DNA of 64,000 nucleotides, from positions 1-64,000 of the forward strand of contig CAIKCJ010000011.1 of the NCBI GenBank assembly GCA_903825945.1. The letters are read 5' to 3'. Origin of the DNA: an uncultured Actinomycetes bacterium. GTDB taxonomy: Bacteria > Actinomycetota > Actinomycetes > Nanopelagicales > Nanopelagicaceae. Both the position numbers and the translations under genes were made by a program. Positions within the stretch are counted from its first letter, which is position 1. Every line of letters begins with the position of its first letter. The notes under the pieces are model-generated. The model made no database searches. It was not told the DNA's origin and saw nothing but the letters and a program-made list of their open reading frames with translations. Below are positions 19,020-31,022 of the stretch, piece after piece.

Positions 19020-21401
19020 CTAGTTGAACCCTTGAATTTCCTCGAGGACATCGGGCATCTGCTCTGCGGTTATCAACACGGTCCTGGCCTTGGATCCTTC
19101 AGAAGGCCCAACGATGCCACGGCTCTCCATCAGATCCATAAGGCGTCCGGCCTTTGCAAAGCCAACGCGCAATTTGCGCTGCAACATTGAAGTCGAACCA
19201 AATTGAGTTCCCACAACAAGCTGAATGGCTTGAAGCAAAAGATCCATGTCATCGCCAATATCATTCTCGATCTGCTTGCTCACAGCCGGAGCATTAATAT
19301 CAATGCGATAAACAGGTTGTAGCTGTGATTTCACAAGATTAACAATGCCTTCAATCTCTCGATCAGAGACATATGCACCTTGAATACGCACTGCCTTACT
19401 TGCACCCATCGGCAAGAAGAGTCCATCACCTTGGCCAACAAGTTTTTCGGCTCCTGGGGTATCAAGAATAACTCGCGAGTCCGCAAGGCTTGAGGTTGCA
19501 AATGAGAGACGAGATGGAACGTTCGCTTTGATAAGTCCGGTGACAACATCAACGCTTGGGCGCTGTGTTGCAATAACTAGATGGATACCAGCTGCGCGAG
19601 CTAGCTGAGTAATGCGCACGATGCTCTCTTCAACTTCGCGAGCAGCTACCATCATCAGATCTGCCAACTCATCGATAATGACGAGTAGATATGGATACGG
19701 CTCGAGAATGCGCTCACTGCCTTCAGGAGTTTTGAGCTTTCCAGCCCGTACCGCCTTATTGAAATCATCAATATGCCTAAATCCAAAGTGCGAAAGATCG
19801 TCATATCGTTGATCCATTTCACGAACAACCCAGGCAAGAACGTCTGCGGCCTTCTTAGGGTTGGTGATGATTGGCGCAATCAGATGTGGGATGCCTTCAT
19901 AGCTGGTGAGTTCAACGCGCTTAGGGTCAATCATGACTAAGCGAACTTCATCTGGCGTTGCGCGCATCAGAATGGAAACAATGAGTGAGTTGATCATCGA
20001 AGACTTACCTGCGCCAGTTGCACCAGCAACAAGCAGGTGCGGCATCTTGGCCAAGTTAGCACAAATGAAATTACCTTCGACATCCTTACCCAGTGCAATA
20101 ACCATTGGATGAGGCTCACTTGTCGCTACCGATGAGCGCAAAACATCACCAACCGTAACGATTTCGCGGTCAACATTCGGAATCTCGATACCCACTGCAG
20201 ATTTGCCCGGAATCGGAGAGAGGATGCGAACATCACTACTTGCGACGGCATAAGAAATATTCTTTGTCAGAGCGGTAATTGCCTCGACTTTAACTCCACC
20301 AGCAAGTTCTACTTCGTAGCGAGTAACCGTTGGGCCACGCATAAATCCAGTGACTTTTGCATCAACATTGAATTGTTCAAAAACTTGAGCAAGTGCTGCT
20401 ACAACAGTGTCATTGACCTTTGATTTTGCTTTAGCTGCTGGACCGGCTTTGAGTAAATCCATTGAAGGAAGTGTGTAGGCAGTATCCGAGGCAAGGATCA
20501 TCTGCTTTGCCGGCGCGCTCTGAACACTCTTAGGTTCGAACTTTGGCTCCGTGATGACAGTTGCATGCGGGACCGAAGTTGGCTGCTCTACAAAATCCTC
20601 TTCAAATTCTTGCGGCTCATCATCGATCTCATCGTCGTTCTCATCGTCATTCAATGCTGAGAGATCTTGAATGATCGGAGATTCAAATGGCGGAGTGTCG
20701 GTAATTTCGAACTCTTCATCCTGCTCGTCTGGACGCATCGACTCAACGCGATTCTTACCCCAATGCAAAGCACGCTTGATGTACGTGATGACCTGTGAAA
20801 CTGGAGTTGCAGTGACGATCAAAATTCCAAAGAAGAAAATAATAAGCAATATAGGTACAGCAAGAATTGACGTGACTAGCTTTACTAGCGGAGTAGCAAT
20901 TGCATATCCAAGCCAGCCACCACCATGTTGCATTGACCACTTGCCAGTGTCTCCAACCGAGCCATTCCAAATATGAGTAAGTCCAGTACTGGTTAAGAGG
21001 AGAAGAATTGCGCCGATTGTGATGCGACCATTGGTACGGCCTTCATGTGGAGCGCGAAATAGTCGATAAGCAAAATAAATAAATAACAGCGGTGAGAGAA
21101 CGGCCAAGCGACCAAAAGTGCCGAGCAGTACCGAAGCAAGCGCGCGACCTACGATGCCATGAAGATTGAACCAACTTCCGCCAGCTGCCAGTAAGGCGAG
21201 GATCAAAACAAGGAATGCAAAACCATCGCGTTGGTGCGCGGCATCAAGCTCTCGAGCTTCTTTGAATACGAAGCGAATAGAGCTACCGATTGCCTTGGCT
21301 ATCCCCCGCCAGAGCACTCCTAGCCCACGCGCGAGTGCGCTGGGGATTGAGCCCTTAGCTTGGGTAGTCGACCTTTTACGTGCAGTTTTGCGTTTTGCCA
21401 T
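19020..21401 (-). CDS. ftsK: DNA translocase FtsK/SpoIIIE
   Basis: Septal DNA pump that clears chromosomes during division. The 793-residue protein has a basic N terminus, four membrane helices (about 60-200), an acidic Asp/Glu-rich linker (about 225-275), the motor with Walker A GATGAGKS (460-467) and Walker B LLVIIDELADL, and a C-terminal gamma winged-helix domain (about 725-790, GSTSMLQRKLRVGFAKAGRLMDLME) that reads orienting sequences. It is transcribed 58 bases downstream of rnj's neighbour gap, with an 85-base gap to rodZ. Confidence 0.96.
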   Translation of the reverse strand: MAKRKTARKRSTTQAKGSIPSALARGLGVLWRGIAKAIGSSIRFVFKEARELDAAHQRDGFAFLVLILALLAAGGSWFNLHGIVGRALASVLLGTFGRLAVLSPLLFIYFAYRLFRAPHEGRTNGRITIGAILLLLTSTGLTHIWNGSVGDTGKWSMQHGGGWLGYAIATPLVKLVTSILAVPILLIIFFFGILIVTATPVSQVITYIKRALHWGKNRVESMRPDEQDEEFEITDTPPFESPIIQDLSALNDDENDDEIDDEPQEFEEDFVEQPTSVPHATVITEPKFEPKSVQSAPAKQMILASDTAYTLPSMDLLKAGPAAKAKSKVNDTVVAALAQVFEQFNVDAKVTGFMRGPTVTRYEVELAGGVKVEAITALTKNISYAVASSDVRILSPIPGKSAVGIEIPNVDREIVTVGDVLRSSVATSEPHPMVIALGKDVEGNFICANLAKMPHLLVAGATGAGKSSMINSLIVSILMRATPDEVRLVMIDPKRVELTSYEGIPHLIAPIITNPKKAADVLAWVVREMDQRYDDLSHFGFRHIDDFNKAVRAGKLKTPEGSERILEPYPYLLVIIDELADLMMVAAREVEESIVRITQLARAAGIHLVIATQRPSVDVVTGLIKANVPSRLSFATSSLADSRVILDTPGAEKLVGQGDGLFLPMGASKAVRIQGAYVSDREIEGIVNLVKSQLQPVYRIDINAPAVSKQIENDIGDDMDLLLQAIQLVVGTQFGSTSMLQRKLRVGFAKAGRLMDLMESRGIVGPSEGSKARTVLITAEQMPDVLEEIQGFN

Positions 21402-21435
21402 AATGAGGTAAGCCTAAGGAAAAGGTACAAATGGT

Positions 21436-21447
21436 GCGCCTAGGCGC
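21436..21447. terminator. GC-rich palindrome between rnj and ftsK, possible weak terminator
   Basis: The 58-base spacer before ftsK holds the perfect 12-base palindrome GCGCCTAGGCGC within a longer GC-rich stretch (GGCGCGCCTAGGCGCACC on the minus strand). It is followed by ATTTGTACCTTTT, a poor T-tract. It may be a weak terminator or a processing site after rnj. Support is limited to the inverted repeat. Confidence 0.3.
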
Positions 21448-21459
21448 GCCGCGCTCCGG

Positions 21460-23142
21460 TCAGACTTCGATCACAACTGGAACGATCATCGGCTTACGAC
21501 GATGCTCTTCTCCAACCCAGCTTCCGACTGTTCTGCGCAAAACTTGTTGTAGTTGGTGGGTACCGTTGATGCCGCTTGCCACAGATTTAGCAAGAGCCTT
21601 CTCGATCATGACCTTTACCTCGTCAAAGAGCGCCTTATCTTCGGTGAAGCCACGAGCGTGAATATCTGGACCTGCAACAACTTTGCCAGTCTGAGAATCA
21701 ATAACGACAACAACCGAAATAAATCCTTCTTCGCCGAGGATGCGTCGATCCTTCAAAGAATCTTCAGTGATCTCGCCAATACTGTGGCCATCAACATAAA
21801 CGAAGCCAACCGGCACTGCACCAGCAACGTCTGCATAACCATCGTGAACATCCACGGCGATTCCGTTATCAACAACAATCGTGTTAGTGCGGGCAAGGCC
21901 AGTTTTGATGGCTAGCTCTGCGTTGGCACGCATATGGCGCCATTCACCATGGATTGGCATCACATTTTTAGGCTTCACAATGTTGTAGCAATACAACAGC
22001 TCCCCTGCTGCTGCATGGCCCGAAACGTGCACAAGAGCATTGCCCTTATGAATTACTTCTGCGCCAAAGCGTGTGAGTTCGTTAATGACCCGGTAGACCG
22101 AGTTTTCATTTCCCGGGATCAATGAAGAGGCAAGAATGACCGTGTCACCTTTGCCCACTTTGATCTGGTGATCGCCATTTGCCATACGTGAGAGCGCTGC
22201 AAGAGGCTCGCCTTGTGAGCCTGTGCAGATAAGAACAATCTTGTCGCCATAATCATCGATGTTCTTAGCATCAACAATGAGGCCGCTTGGAACATCGAGG
22301 TAACCAAGATCTTCGGCAAGCTTCATATTGCGCACCATGCTGCGACCAACAAAGGCGACCTTGCGATCATGGGCGATTGCGATATTAAGAATTTGTTGAA
22401 TGCGGTGCACGTGAGAAGCAAATGATGCAACGATCACGCGGCGCGAAGTGGCATGGAAGGTTCGATCTAGCGCAGGGATGATGTCGCGCTCAGATGTAGT
22501 AAATCCTGGAACATCTGCATTCGTCGAATCAGTCATGAAGAGGTCAACGCCTTCTTCACCCAAGCGAGCAAATGCACGAAGATCGGTCACGCGACCATCG
22601 AGCGGAAGCTGATCCATCTTGAAATCACCGGTAGCAAGAATCAATCCAGCATCGGTGCGAATAGCTATCGCTAGGGCATCTGGAATGGAGTGATTGACTG
22701 CAATAAATTCGAGTTCAAATGGGCCGAACTTCTGCTTCATTCCAGCTTTTACTTCAACGAGCGGAGCTGTAATTCGACGCTCTTTAAGCTTTGCTTCAGT
22801 AAATGCCAAAGTGAGTTTTGAGCCAATAACAGGAATATCTGCTCGTTCTTTGAGGAGATATGGGACCGCACCAATGTGGTCTTCGTGACCGTGGGTAAGT
22901 GCTAACCCAACAACATCATGGAGTCGCTCACGAATATATGAGAAATCAGGAAGGATTAAATCAATGCCTGGTTGGTTCTCTTCGGGGAAAAGCACGCCGC
23001 AATCGACGATCAATAATTTTCCATCGTATTCAAAGACGGTCATATTACGACCGATTTCGCCCAATCCTCCAAGCGCGACAACGCGCATGGTTTTAGGAGC
23101 GAGCTTTGGTGGATATGGTAAATCTGGGTGAGGATGATTCAT
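21460..23142 (-). CDS. rnj: Ribonuclease J
   Basis: Metallo-beta-lactamase/beta-CASP ribonuclease with 5' exonuclease and endonuclease activity, central to mRNA decay and rRNA maturation in actinobacteria. The 560-residue sequence has GGLGEIGRN near the N terminus, the zinc motif THGHEDHIG (83-91), the beta-CASP core, the PxxxIHGEWRHM segment and a C-terminal dimerisation domain. Its ATG overlaps the dapA stop by one base (TAATG). With PNPase also here, the window holds two main RNA-decay enzymes. Confidence 0.96.
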   Translation of the reverse strand: MNHPHPDLPYPPKLAPKTMRVVALGGLGEIGRNMTVFEYDGKLLIVDCGVLFPEENQPGIDLILPDFSYIRERLHDVVGLALTHGHEDHIGAVPYLLKERADIPVIGSKLTLAFTEAKLKERRITAPLVEVKAGMKQKFGPFELEFIAVNHSIPDALAIAIRTDAGLILATGDFKMDQLPLDGRVTDLRAFARLGEEGVDLFMTDSTNADVPGFTTSERDIIPALDRTFHATSRRVIVASFASHVHRIQQILNIAIAHDRKVAFVGRSMVRNMKLAEDLGYLDVPSGLIVDAKNIDDYGDKIVLICTGSQGEPLAALSRMANGDHQIKVGKGDTVILASSLIPGNENSVYRVINELTRFGAEVIHKGNALVHVSGHAAAGELLYCYNIVKPKNVMPIHGEWRHMRANAELAIKTGLARTNTIVVDNGIAVDVHDGYADVAGAVPVGFVYVDGHSIGEITEDSLKDRRILGEEGFISVVVVIDSQTGKVVAGPDIHARGFTEDKALFDEVKVMIEKALAKSVASGINGTHQLQQVLRRTVGSWVGEEHRRKPMIVPVVIEV

Positions 23143-24056
23143 TAGTTAAGTGTTACTCCGCCTTGTTGAAGGTCCTCCCGCAATTGCGCAATCTGCGCTT
23201 CGGTGGCATCGACAAGTGGCAAACGAGTAGATCCACCAGGTAGGCCCATCATCGTGAGTGCGGCCTTAGTCAATATCGCACCTTGAGTGCGGAAGGTTCC
23301 GGTGAATACCGGTAATAATTTTTGATGTATTTCAAGCGCTCGTACAGCATTGCCTGCGAACCAAGCATCGAGCATCTCACGCAAGTCGTTACCGACTACG
23401 TGGCCACAGACCGATACAAATCCAACTGCGCCAACTGAAAGTAACGGAAGATTGAGAATGTCATCGCCTGAATACACTGGCAATCCAGTGCGCTTAATAA
23501 CCCATGAGGTAGAACCAGGATTACCTTTTGCATCCTTAAGGGCGACAATATTTTTGACTTCAGCCAGACGACAGATTGTGTCCTCTTCGATCGCTACACC
23601 AGTGCGACCTGGAATGTCGTACATCATGATTGGAAGATCTGTTGCATCTGCTACGGCACGAAAGTGAGCTTCGATTCCGGCTTGTGGTGGCTTGTTGTAA
23701 TAAGGGGTAACGATAAGCAAGCCATCAGCACCGGCTTCAGCGCAGCGCTTGGATTGCTCGACCGTGTAAGAAGTTTCGTTATCGCCCGCACCTGAGAGAA
23801 CCTTTACGCGATCCCCCACTGTGCTTTTTACGACGCGAATGATCTCAAGCTTCTCGGAAGACTTCGTTGTTGGGGCTTCACCCGTAGTGCCATTGACGGC
23901 AATTGCATCATGGCCAGTATTCGCCAGATGCTCGGCCAACTTGGCTACGCCATCCCAATCGATCGATCCATCCTTGGAGAAAGGGGTCACCATCGCAGTG
24001 ATAAGGCGACCAAAAGGAGGCTGGATCTGAGTCGTGGGTCTATGCGAGCTGGACAT
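23142..24056 (-). CDS. dapA: 4-Hydroxy-tetrahydrodipicolinate synthase
   Basis: Condenses pyruvate with aspartate semialdehyde, the first step of lysine/DAP synthesis. The 304-residue TIM barrel has GTTGEAPT (56-63), Tyr146 in MMYDIPGRTG and the Schiff-base lysine Lys174 in IVALKDAKGN. It lies between thyX (upstream, 40-base gap) and rnj (one-base overlap), the usual actinobacterial order, although dapB is separated from it here by the azlCD and mycoredoxin genes. Confidence 0.96.
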   Translation of the reverse strand: MSSSHRPTTQIQPPFGRLITAMVTPFSKDGSIDWDGVAKLAEHLANTGHDAIAVNGTTGEAPTTKSSEKLEIIRVVKSTVGDRVKVLSGAGDNETSYTVEQSKRCAEAGADGLLIVTPYYNKPPQAGIEAHFRAVADATDLPIMMYDIPGRTGVAIEEDTICRLAEVKNIVALKDAKGNPGSTSWVIKRTGLPVYSGDDILNLPLLSVGAVGFVSVCGHVVGNDLREMLDAWFAGNAVRALEIHQKLLPVFTGTFRTQGAILTKAALTMMGLPGGSTRLPLVDATEAQIAQLREDLQQGGVTLN

Positions 24057-24096
24057 AGCCCTACTCTATCGTGCCAACTGGGCAACTCCTAGAAAA

Positions 24097-24843
24097 CTAA
24101 GGCGCAATACGCCCAGACTTCTGGAATGCCCCATACGTAATCGGCATTAACTTTGCAAAATGAGCTTCCATTTGCTCAGCAACCATCTCGATTTCGCGCT
24201 GTGGATAGCTTGGAAAATGCGAACCTTCATGCGATGTGCGAAGAGAGAGAAAGTTCATCAAAGCGCGAGCATTCATGGTCACATACATGGATGAATAGAG
24301 AGTGACGGGCAATACTGCGCGAGCTACTTCGCGAGCCACACCCGCATCAAGCATCTTCGTGTAGTTGGCGTAGGCGACTTCACAACTTTCCTTGATCGCG
24401 TTAACGGTTAGCTCGTACTGCTCGGGAGTTCCCTCAACAAATGTATACGCGCCGGCCTTGCCAATTTGTACCAGCTTGCGCTCTTTACTTGGAATATAAA
24501 ATGTGGGACGAAGTTCGCGATAGCGACCGCTCTCTTCATTGTATGAAGCAATTCTATGACGCATGAATTCGCGGAAGACAAAGATTGGCGCAGATACAAA
24601 GAAGGTCATTGATGTGTGCTCGAATGGTGAACCGTGACGCTCGCGAGCAAGGTAATTGATCAAACCTTCAGCTCGTGTTGCATCGCTATCAACATCAGCG
24701 AGTGACTTATCTCCGGCAGTTGATACACGCGCAGCCCAGATGACATCTGAGTCGCTCGCGCTAGCTTTCACCAGCTCAACCGTCATATCTTCGCGAAAGA
24801 CGATTGGAAAGTGCTCCTGCGCAGCGTGGTTCACTGTTGTCAT
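24097..24843 (-). CDS. thyX: FAD-dependent thymidylate synthase
   Basis: Makes dTMP from dUMP using methylene-tetrahydrofolate and FAD, with no need for a separate dihydrofolate reductase step. The 248-residue protein carries the ThyX motif RHRIASYNEESGRY (95-108; consensus RHRxxSxNExSxR). The ATG at 24843 (MTTVNHAAQ) has AGGTGA five to six bases upstream; an in-frame upstream extension of nine residues lacks a comparable site. It is divergent from azlC. Confidence 0.95.
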   Translation of the reverse strand: MTTVNHAAQEHFPIVFREDMTVELVKASASDSDVIWAARVSTAGDKSLADVDSDATRAEGLINYLARERHGSPFEHTSMTFFVSAPIFVFREFMRHRIASYNEESGRYRELRPTFYIPSKERKLVQIGKAGAYTFVEGTPEQYELTVNAIKESCEVAYANYTKMLDAGVAREVARAVLPVTLYSSMYVTMNARALMNFLSLRTSHEGSHFPSYPQREIEMVAEQMEAHFAKLMPITYGAFQKSGRIAP

Positions 24844-24900
24844 GGTCGTCACCTTATCTTTTAGGCACACAAGATCTGGGGATTACGGCAGAATATCGGC

Positions 24901-25539
24901 GTGTCAATCAAACGCGACTCCATCTCCGTAGGCCTAGCCGTCGGGGCTGCGGGCGCCGCCTTCGGTGCGGTGGCGGTCGCCAGCCACTTTTCGGTTCTTC
25001 AGGCGTGCGTACTCTCGCTCTTTTTATTTTCTGGGGCATCTCAGTTTGCGCTGGTAGCAATTATCGGAGGCGGCGGAAGTCCATGGAGCGCGCTTGCGAC
25101 TGGAGCTTTTCTCGGAACTCGAAATGGCCTCTATGGAATTCGAATGGCCGGCTTGCTTCAAAATCGTGGCTGGCAACGTGTCGTATCTGCTCACATAACA
25201 ATTGATGAATCAACCGGTATGGCTATTGCTCAAGATAATGTGGAGCAGGCACGAACAGCATTTTGGTACACCGGCTTTGGAGTATTTTTCTTCTGGAATC
25301 TCTTCACCTTATTGGGGGCAGTTGGAGCCAAAGAGATTGGTAGCTCAGCAGCATGGGGGTTGGATGTTGCCTCGCCATCCATATTTGTCGCAGTTTTGTG
25401 GCCACGGCTTAAAGAACTTCGTCCCAAAATCACCGCGCTTGTGGCTGTTGCTTGGGCGCTAGCAATTACGCATTTCGTCCCAGTAGGCGTTCCGATCTTA
25501 ACCACCGTGATCATCGCAGTGTTTGCGGGGTGGAATTAA
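24901..25539 (+). CDS. azlC: AzlC-family branched-chain amino acid exporter subunit
   Basis: Large subunit of a two-component branched-chain amino acid exporter. The 212-residue protein has about five to seven hydrophobic helices and AzlC features (GAAGAAFGAVAVA, LFLFSGASQFALVAIIGGGGSP, GTRNGLYGIRM). It starts at GTG; CAGAATAT about 8 bases before it could be a -10 element for a leaderless mRNA. It is divergent from thyX across 57 bases and immediately followed by azlD. Export would complement the large branched-chain synthesis block in this window. Confidence 0.9.
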   Translation: MSIKRDSISVGLAVGAAGAAFGAVAVASHFSVLQACVLSLFLFSGASQFALVAIIGGGGSPWSALATGAFLGTRNGLYGIRMAGLLQNRGWQRVVSAHITIDESTGMAIAQDNVEQARTAFWYTGFGVFFFWNLFTLLGAVGAKEIGSSAAWGLDVASPSIFVAVLWPRLKELRPKITALVAVAWALAITHFVPVGVPILTTVIIAVFAGWN

Positions 25540-25851
25540 TTGAGTTCAACCTGGATTGTCGTCATTGCTACAAGTTTCGCTGCTTTTTCTCTGAAATTTA
25601 TCGGCCATCTTATTCCCGAGAGCTGGCTTGAAAAACCGCGAGTTGAAAGAATTACTAACTACATTCCCGTAGTACTTCTCAGCGGCCTGATAGCTATGCA
25701 GACTTTGACCGAAAAGACCAAGATCGTGATTGATCACCGCTTGGCCGGACTGACTGTCGCAATCATTGCCGTAATAGCAAAGTTGCCATTCCCCGTAATT
25801 ATTCTCGGGGCAATGGCAACGTCAGCAATTTTTTACAGGTACCGCATTTAA
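25540..25851 (+). CDS. azlD: AzlD-family branched-chain amino acid exporter subunit
   Basis: Small partner of AzlC, 103 residues with three to four hydrophobic helices and the AzlD-type RITNYIPVVLLSGLIAMQ and AVIAKLPFPVIILGAMATSA segments. The start is TTG immediately after the azlC stop (TAATTG), with a GGGGTGGA site upstream, so the pair is translationally coupled. It converges on the mycoredoxin gene with seven bases between the stops and no clear terminator. Confidence 0.88.
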   Translation: MSSTWIVVIATSFAAFSLKFIGHLIPESWLEKPRVERITNYIPVVLLSGLIAMQTLTEKTKIVIDHRLAGLTVAIIAVIAKLPFPVIILGAMATSAIFYRYRI

Positions 25852-25858
25852 AAAAGAT

Positions 25859-26116
25859 TTAGAGAATCGAAAGTTCCTCTAGCTTGCTTTCAAGTGCGAT
25901 ATCAGAAGGCTCTGTTAGGTGTGTTCCATCGTCAAAGACGATTACTGGAATTGATTTAGCTCCCCCATTAATTTCGACAACTTTGTCAGCTGCGCTGAGG
26001 TCAGCCTCCACATCGATATAGGTATAAGCGACGTTGTGTTCATCGAGATAGCGCTTAGAGCGGCGGCAATCTCCACACCAATCAGCTCCATACATAGTGA
26101 TACGTGATTCGCTCAT
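25859..26116 (-). CDS. Mycoredoxin-type glutaredoxin
   Basis: An 85-residue thioredoxin-fold oxidoreductase with the active site WCGDC (13-17), the cis-proline segment SIPVIVFDDG and C-terminal LTEPS. This matches mycoredoxin-1, which uses mycothiol to reduce mixed disulfides in actinobacteria; the CGDC variant is seen in that family. Ribosome binding site GGGAG lies five bases before the ATG. It stands alone between azlD and dapB. Confidence 0.85.
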   Translation of the reverse strand: MSESRITMYGADWCGDCRRSKRYLDEHNVAYTYIDVEADLSAADKVVEINGGAKSIPVIVFDDGTHLTEPSDIALESKLEELSIL

Positions 26117-26151
26117 GTTTACTCCCTTTACGATAATTGGATACGTTAAAA

Positions 26152-28169
<2,018 letters not shown>

Positions 28170-28176
28170 TAATTAT

Positions 28177-30405
28177 TTATTCAGCTGCAGATACTGAAGT
28201 AGCTGGGGCATCTGAAGGAGTTGTTCCATCAGCAAGAACTGGGACCAAAGAGAACTTACCCTTTGGATCAATCTCGTTGATCTCAACTTCGATCTTATCT
28301 CCAACCTTCATAACCTCTTCAAGGTTTTCAATGCGCTTGCCACCATGCATCTTGCGAATCTGCGAGATGTGGAGCAAACCATCTTTACCTGGAACCAAAG
28401 AGATAAATGCACCGAAGGTAGCAAGCTTCACGACGCTGCCGTTGTAACGCTCTCCGACCTTAGGCACTACAGGGTTAGCGATAGCTTCGATCATTGCCTT
28501 CGCAGCTTCTGCTTGAGATCCTTCAAGAGCACCGATGTAGATAGTTCCATCATCTTCGATGGTGATATCTGCGCCTGTGTCATCTTGAATCTGGTTGATC
28601 ATCTTGCCCTTAGGTCCGATGATTGCACCGATCAGATCTGTAGGAACCTTGATCGAGATGATGCGTGGAGCCAAGAGGCTCATCTCATCTGGAGCATCGA
28701 TTGCCTGGATCATGAGATCGAGGATGAATAAGCGAGCTTCCTTAGCTTGAAGAAGAGCTGCAGAAAGTACTGATGCAGGAATGCCATCGAGCTTGGTATC
28801 TAGTTGGAGAGCTGTAACGAAATCTTTAGTTCCAGCAACCTTGAAGTCCATATCTCCGAAAGCATCTTCTGCTCCCAAAATATCGGTCAGCGCGACATAT
28901 TCTGTCTTGCCATCAACGAGATCAGAGATCAGACCCATTGCGATACCAGCTACTGGAGCCTTGAGTGGCACACCGGCATTAAGAAGTGACATAGTTGATG
29001 CACAAACAGATCCCATTGATGTTGATCCATTTGAGCCCAGGGCTTCTGAAACCTGACGGATTGCATACGGGAATTCTTCGCGTGTAGGAAGAACTGGTAG
29101 CAATGCGCGCTCTGCAAGTGCACCGTGGCCGATTTCGCGACGCTTTGGTGAACCAACACGACCTGTCTCGCCTACTGAGTAAGGAGGGAAGTTGTAGTTG
29201 TGCATGTAACGCTTGGTTGTCTCTGGGTTCAACGTGTCGAGCATTTGCTCCATCTTGAGCATATTGAGAGTGGTCACGCCAAGAATCTGTGTCTCTCCAC
29301 GCTCGAAGATTGCAGAACCGTGAACACGAGGCATCACTTCAACTTCTGCAGTGATTGGGCGGATATCGCGAACTCCACGTCCATCGATACGAACCTTCTC
29401 GCGCAACACGCGTTGGCGAACAGAAGACTTTGTTACTGAGCGAAGCGCTGCAGAAACTTCTTTCTCACGACCTTCGAATGTAACGGCGAAATGCTCCTTG
29501 ATTAACGCATTGATCTCATCAAGCTTTGTCTCACGATCCTGCTTTCCAGGAATTGTGAGAGCAGCAGCGATATCACTTGCGGCAGCCTTCTCGACAGCAG
29601 CATAAACATCATCCTGATAATCCAAGTAGACAGGGAACTCACCAGTTGGCTTTGCAGCAACCTTTGCGAGTGCTAGTTGTGCTTCGCAGAGAGCGCGAAT
29701 AAATGGCTTTGCAGCCTCAAGTCCTTGTCCAACAATCTCTTCGGTTGGAGCCTGAGCGCCACCCTTGATGAGATTGATTGTTGAGGTTGTCGCTTCAGCT
29801 TCAACCATGATGATTGCAATGTCATCGCCAGCGATTGAGCCAGCAACAACCATGTCAAAGACTGCCTTATCCAAATCAGAGTGATTTGGGAACGCAACCC
29901 ATTGGCCTTCAATCAAAGCGACGCGAACGCCACCGATTGGACCTGAGAATGGAAGTCCTGCAAGTTGGGTAGACATCGACGCTGCGTTGATAGCAAGCAC
30001 GTCGTACATGTGGTCAGGGTTAAGCGCCATAACTGTGACGACAACCTGGACTTCATGGCGAAGACCCTTAACGAATGCTGGGCGAAGAGGGCGATCAATC
30101 AGACGGCAGGTAAGAATTGCGTCTTCTGAAGGGCGACCTTCGCGACGGAAGAATGATCCTGGGATCTTTCCTGCTGCATACATACGCTCTTCGACATCAA
30201 CTGTCAGTGGGAAGAAATCAAATTGGTCTTTTGGATTCTTCGATGCTGTTGTTGCTGAGAGCAACATCGAGTCATCATCGAGATAAACGAGTGCTGTACC
30301 CGCTGCTTGCTTTGCGAGGCGTCCTGTTTCAAAACGAATCTCGCGCTTTCCGTACTTGCCGTTATCAATTGTTGCAACGGCGACTTTCACATCTGGACCC
30401 TCCAT
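28177..30405 (-). CDS. pnp: Polyribonucleotide nucleotidyltransferase (PNPase)
   Basis: Phosphorolytic 3'-5' exoribonuclease. The 742-residue protein has two RNase PH domains (about 15-230 and 325-560), the all-alpha linker, a KH domain ([18 protein letters not shown], about 595) and an S1 domain ([18 protein letters not shown]). Two starts are possible: ATG 30405 with GGAG seven bases upstream, and an in-frame GTG five codons later preceded by GGAGGG; the first is used. A 200-base structured leader separates it from rpsO. Confidence 0.96.
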   Translation of the reverse strand: MEGPDVKVAVATIDNGKYGKREIRFETGRLAKQAAGTALVYLDDDSMLLSATTASKNPKDQFDFFPLTVDVEERMYAAGKIPGSFFRREGRPSEDAILTCRLIDRPLRPAFVKGLRHEVQVVVTVMALNPDHMYDVLAINAASMSTQLAGLPFSGPIGGVRVALIEGQWVAFPNHSDLDKAVFDMVVAGSIAGDDIAIIMVEAEATTSTINLIKGGAQAPTEEIVGQGLEAAKPFIRALCEAQLALAKVAAKPTGEFPVYLDYQDDVYAAVEKAAASDIAAALTIPGKQDRETKLDEINALIKEHFAVTFEGREKEVSAALRSVTKSSVRQRVLREKVRIDGRGVRDIRPITAEVEVMPRVHGSAIFERGETQILGVTTLNMLKMEQMLDTLNPETTKRYMHNYNFPPYSVGETGRVGSPKRREIGHGALAERALLPVLPTREEFPYAIRQVSEALGSNGSTSMGSVCASTMSLLNAGVPLKAPVAGIAMGLISDLVDGKTEYVALTDILGAEDAFGDMDFKVAGTKDFVTALQLDTKLDGIPASVLSAALLQAKEARLFILDLMIQAIDAPDEMSLLAPRIISIKVPTDLIGAIIGPKGKMINQIQDDTGADITIEDDGTIYIGALEGSQAEAAKAMIEAIANPVVPKVGERYNGSVVKLATFGAFISLVPGKDGLLHISQIRKMHGGKRIENLEEVMKVGDKIEVEINEIDPKGKFSLVPVLADGTTPSDAPATSVSAAE

Positions 30406-30427
30406 GGGTCATCTCCATTTCTTAAGG

Positions 30428-30584
30428 TCTCTCGCGCTCGCCCATCTATATGGTTCTATGTGGTGAGATTGAAATGGATCTTCGATCGAAGTCCACGGCG
30501 AGCGCGCATCAATGATGAAAAAGACACTGCGTCCGTAAACCACTACCGAGGACCAATTTCGATCCGCGTGGCAGGCGCGAGAGA
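30428..30584 (-). promoter_or_regulatory. Structured rpsO-pnp spacer with alternative stems
   Basis: The segment at 30428-30442, just before the pnp start, is complementary to two upstream segments: TCTCTCGCGC (30428-30437) pairs perfectly over 10 bases with 30575-30584, and GCGCTCGCC (30434-30442) pairs over 9 bases with 30497-30505. The two pairings share 30434-30437, so they exclude each other. A 12-base palindrome CTTCGATCGAAG (30480-30491) sits between. In other bacteria the pnp leader is the site of PNPase autoregulation; that role here is inference. Confidence 0.5.
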
Positions 30585-30605
30585 GTTGTACTTAACTTTT
30601 CTTAA

Positions 30606-30875
30606 TTAGCGACGAATTCCGAGCTTTTCGATAATCGCGCGGTAGCGAGTGACATCTGTCTTTGCAAGGTATTGCAACAAACGACGGCGCTTACCAACCA
30701 ACAGCAAGAGGCCACGACGGTTGTGGTGGTCATTCTTGTTGGTCTTCAAGTGTTCTGTAATCTCTTCGATACGACGAGACAACAATGCGATCTGCGCTTC
30801 TGGGCTTCCTGTGTCAGTGGCGGAAGCGCCATATTTTGCGATGATCTCTTTTTTCTCTGCAGGCTGTAAAGCCAT
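30606..30875 (-). CDS. rpsO: 30S ribosomal protein S15
   Basis: Primary 16S-rRNA-binding protein of the small-subunit platform. From ATG 30875 it has 89 residues, the standard length, starting [16 protein letters not shown] and including [16 protein letters not shown] and [24 protein letters not shown] lies seven bases upstream of this ATG. The frame opens 18 codons earlier but without family similarity. It is followed by the pnp leader. Confidence 0.97.
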   Translation of the reverse strand: MALQPAEKKEIIAKYGASATDTGSPEAQIALLSRRIEEITEHLKTNKNDHHNRRGLLLLVGKRRRLLQYLAKTDVTRYRAIIEKLGIRR

Positions 30876-30928
30876 GTTGGCACTCCTTGTGCTGTCACGA
30901 GGGCCTCGGTGTGAATCACGAAGGCGCA

Positions 30929-30957
30929 ATTACTCGCTTTAGATTTTGCACTCCCAA
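30929..30957 (-). promoter_or_regulatory. Candidate rpsO promoter
   Basis: On the minus strand TTGGGA (30952-30957) and AGTAAT (30929-30934) are separated by 17 bases, giving a start near 30922 and a leader of about 46 bases. It lies in the 147-base gap after ribF, which otherwise shows no gene. The hexamers match consensus only partly. Confidence 0.35.
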
Positions 30958-31022
30958 GGCTACCAGCGCGTGTTTGGGGGGCGAAATCGAGGCTGTGGGA
31001 GGCTACTTGCCTCTAAAAAACT

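Noticed and set aside
30999-31013. GAGGC / GCCTC hairpin after ribF as an intrinsic terminator
   Set aside because: On the minus strand the T-tract comes before the stem, not after it; on the plus strand the stem is followed by A residues. Neither orientation makes a terminator.
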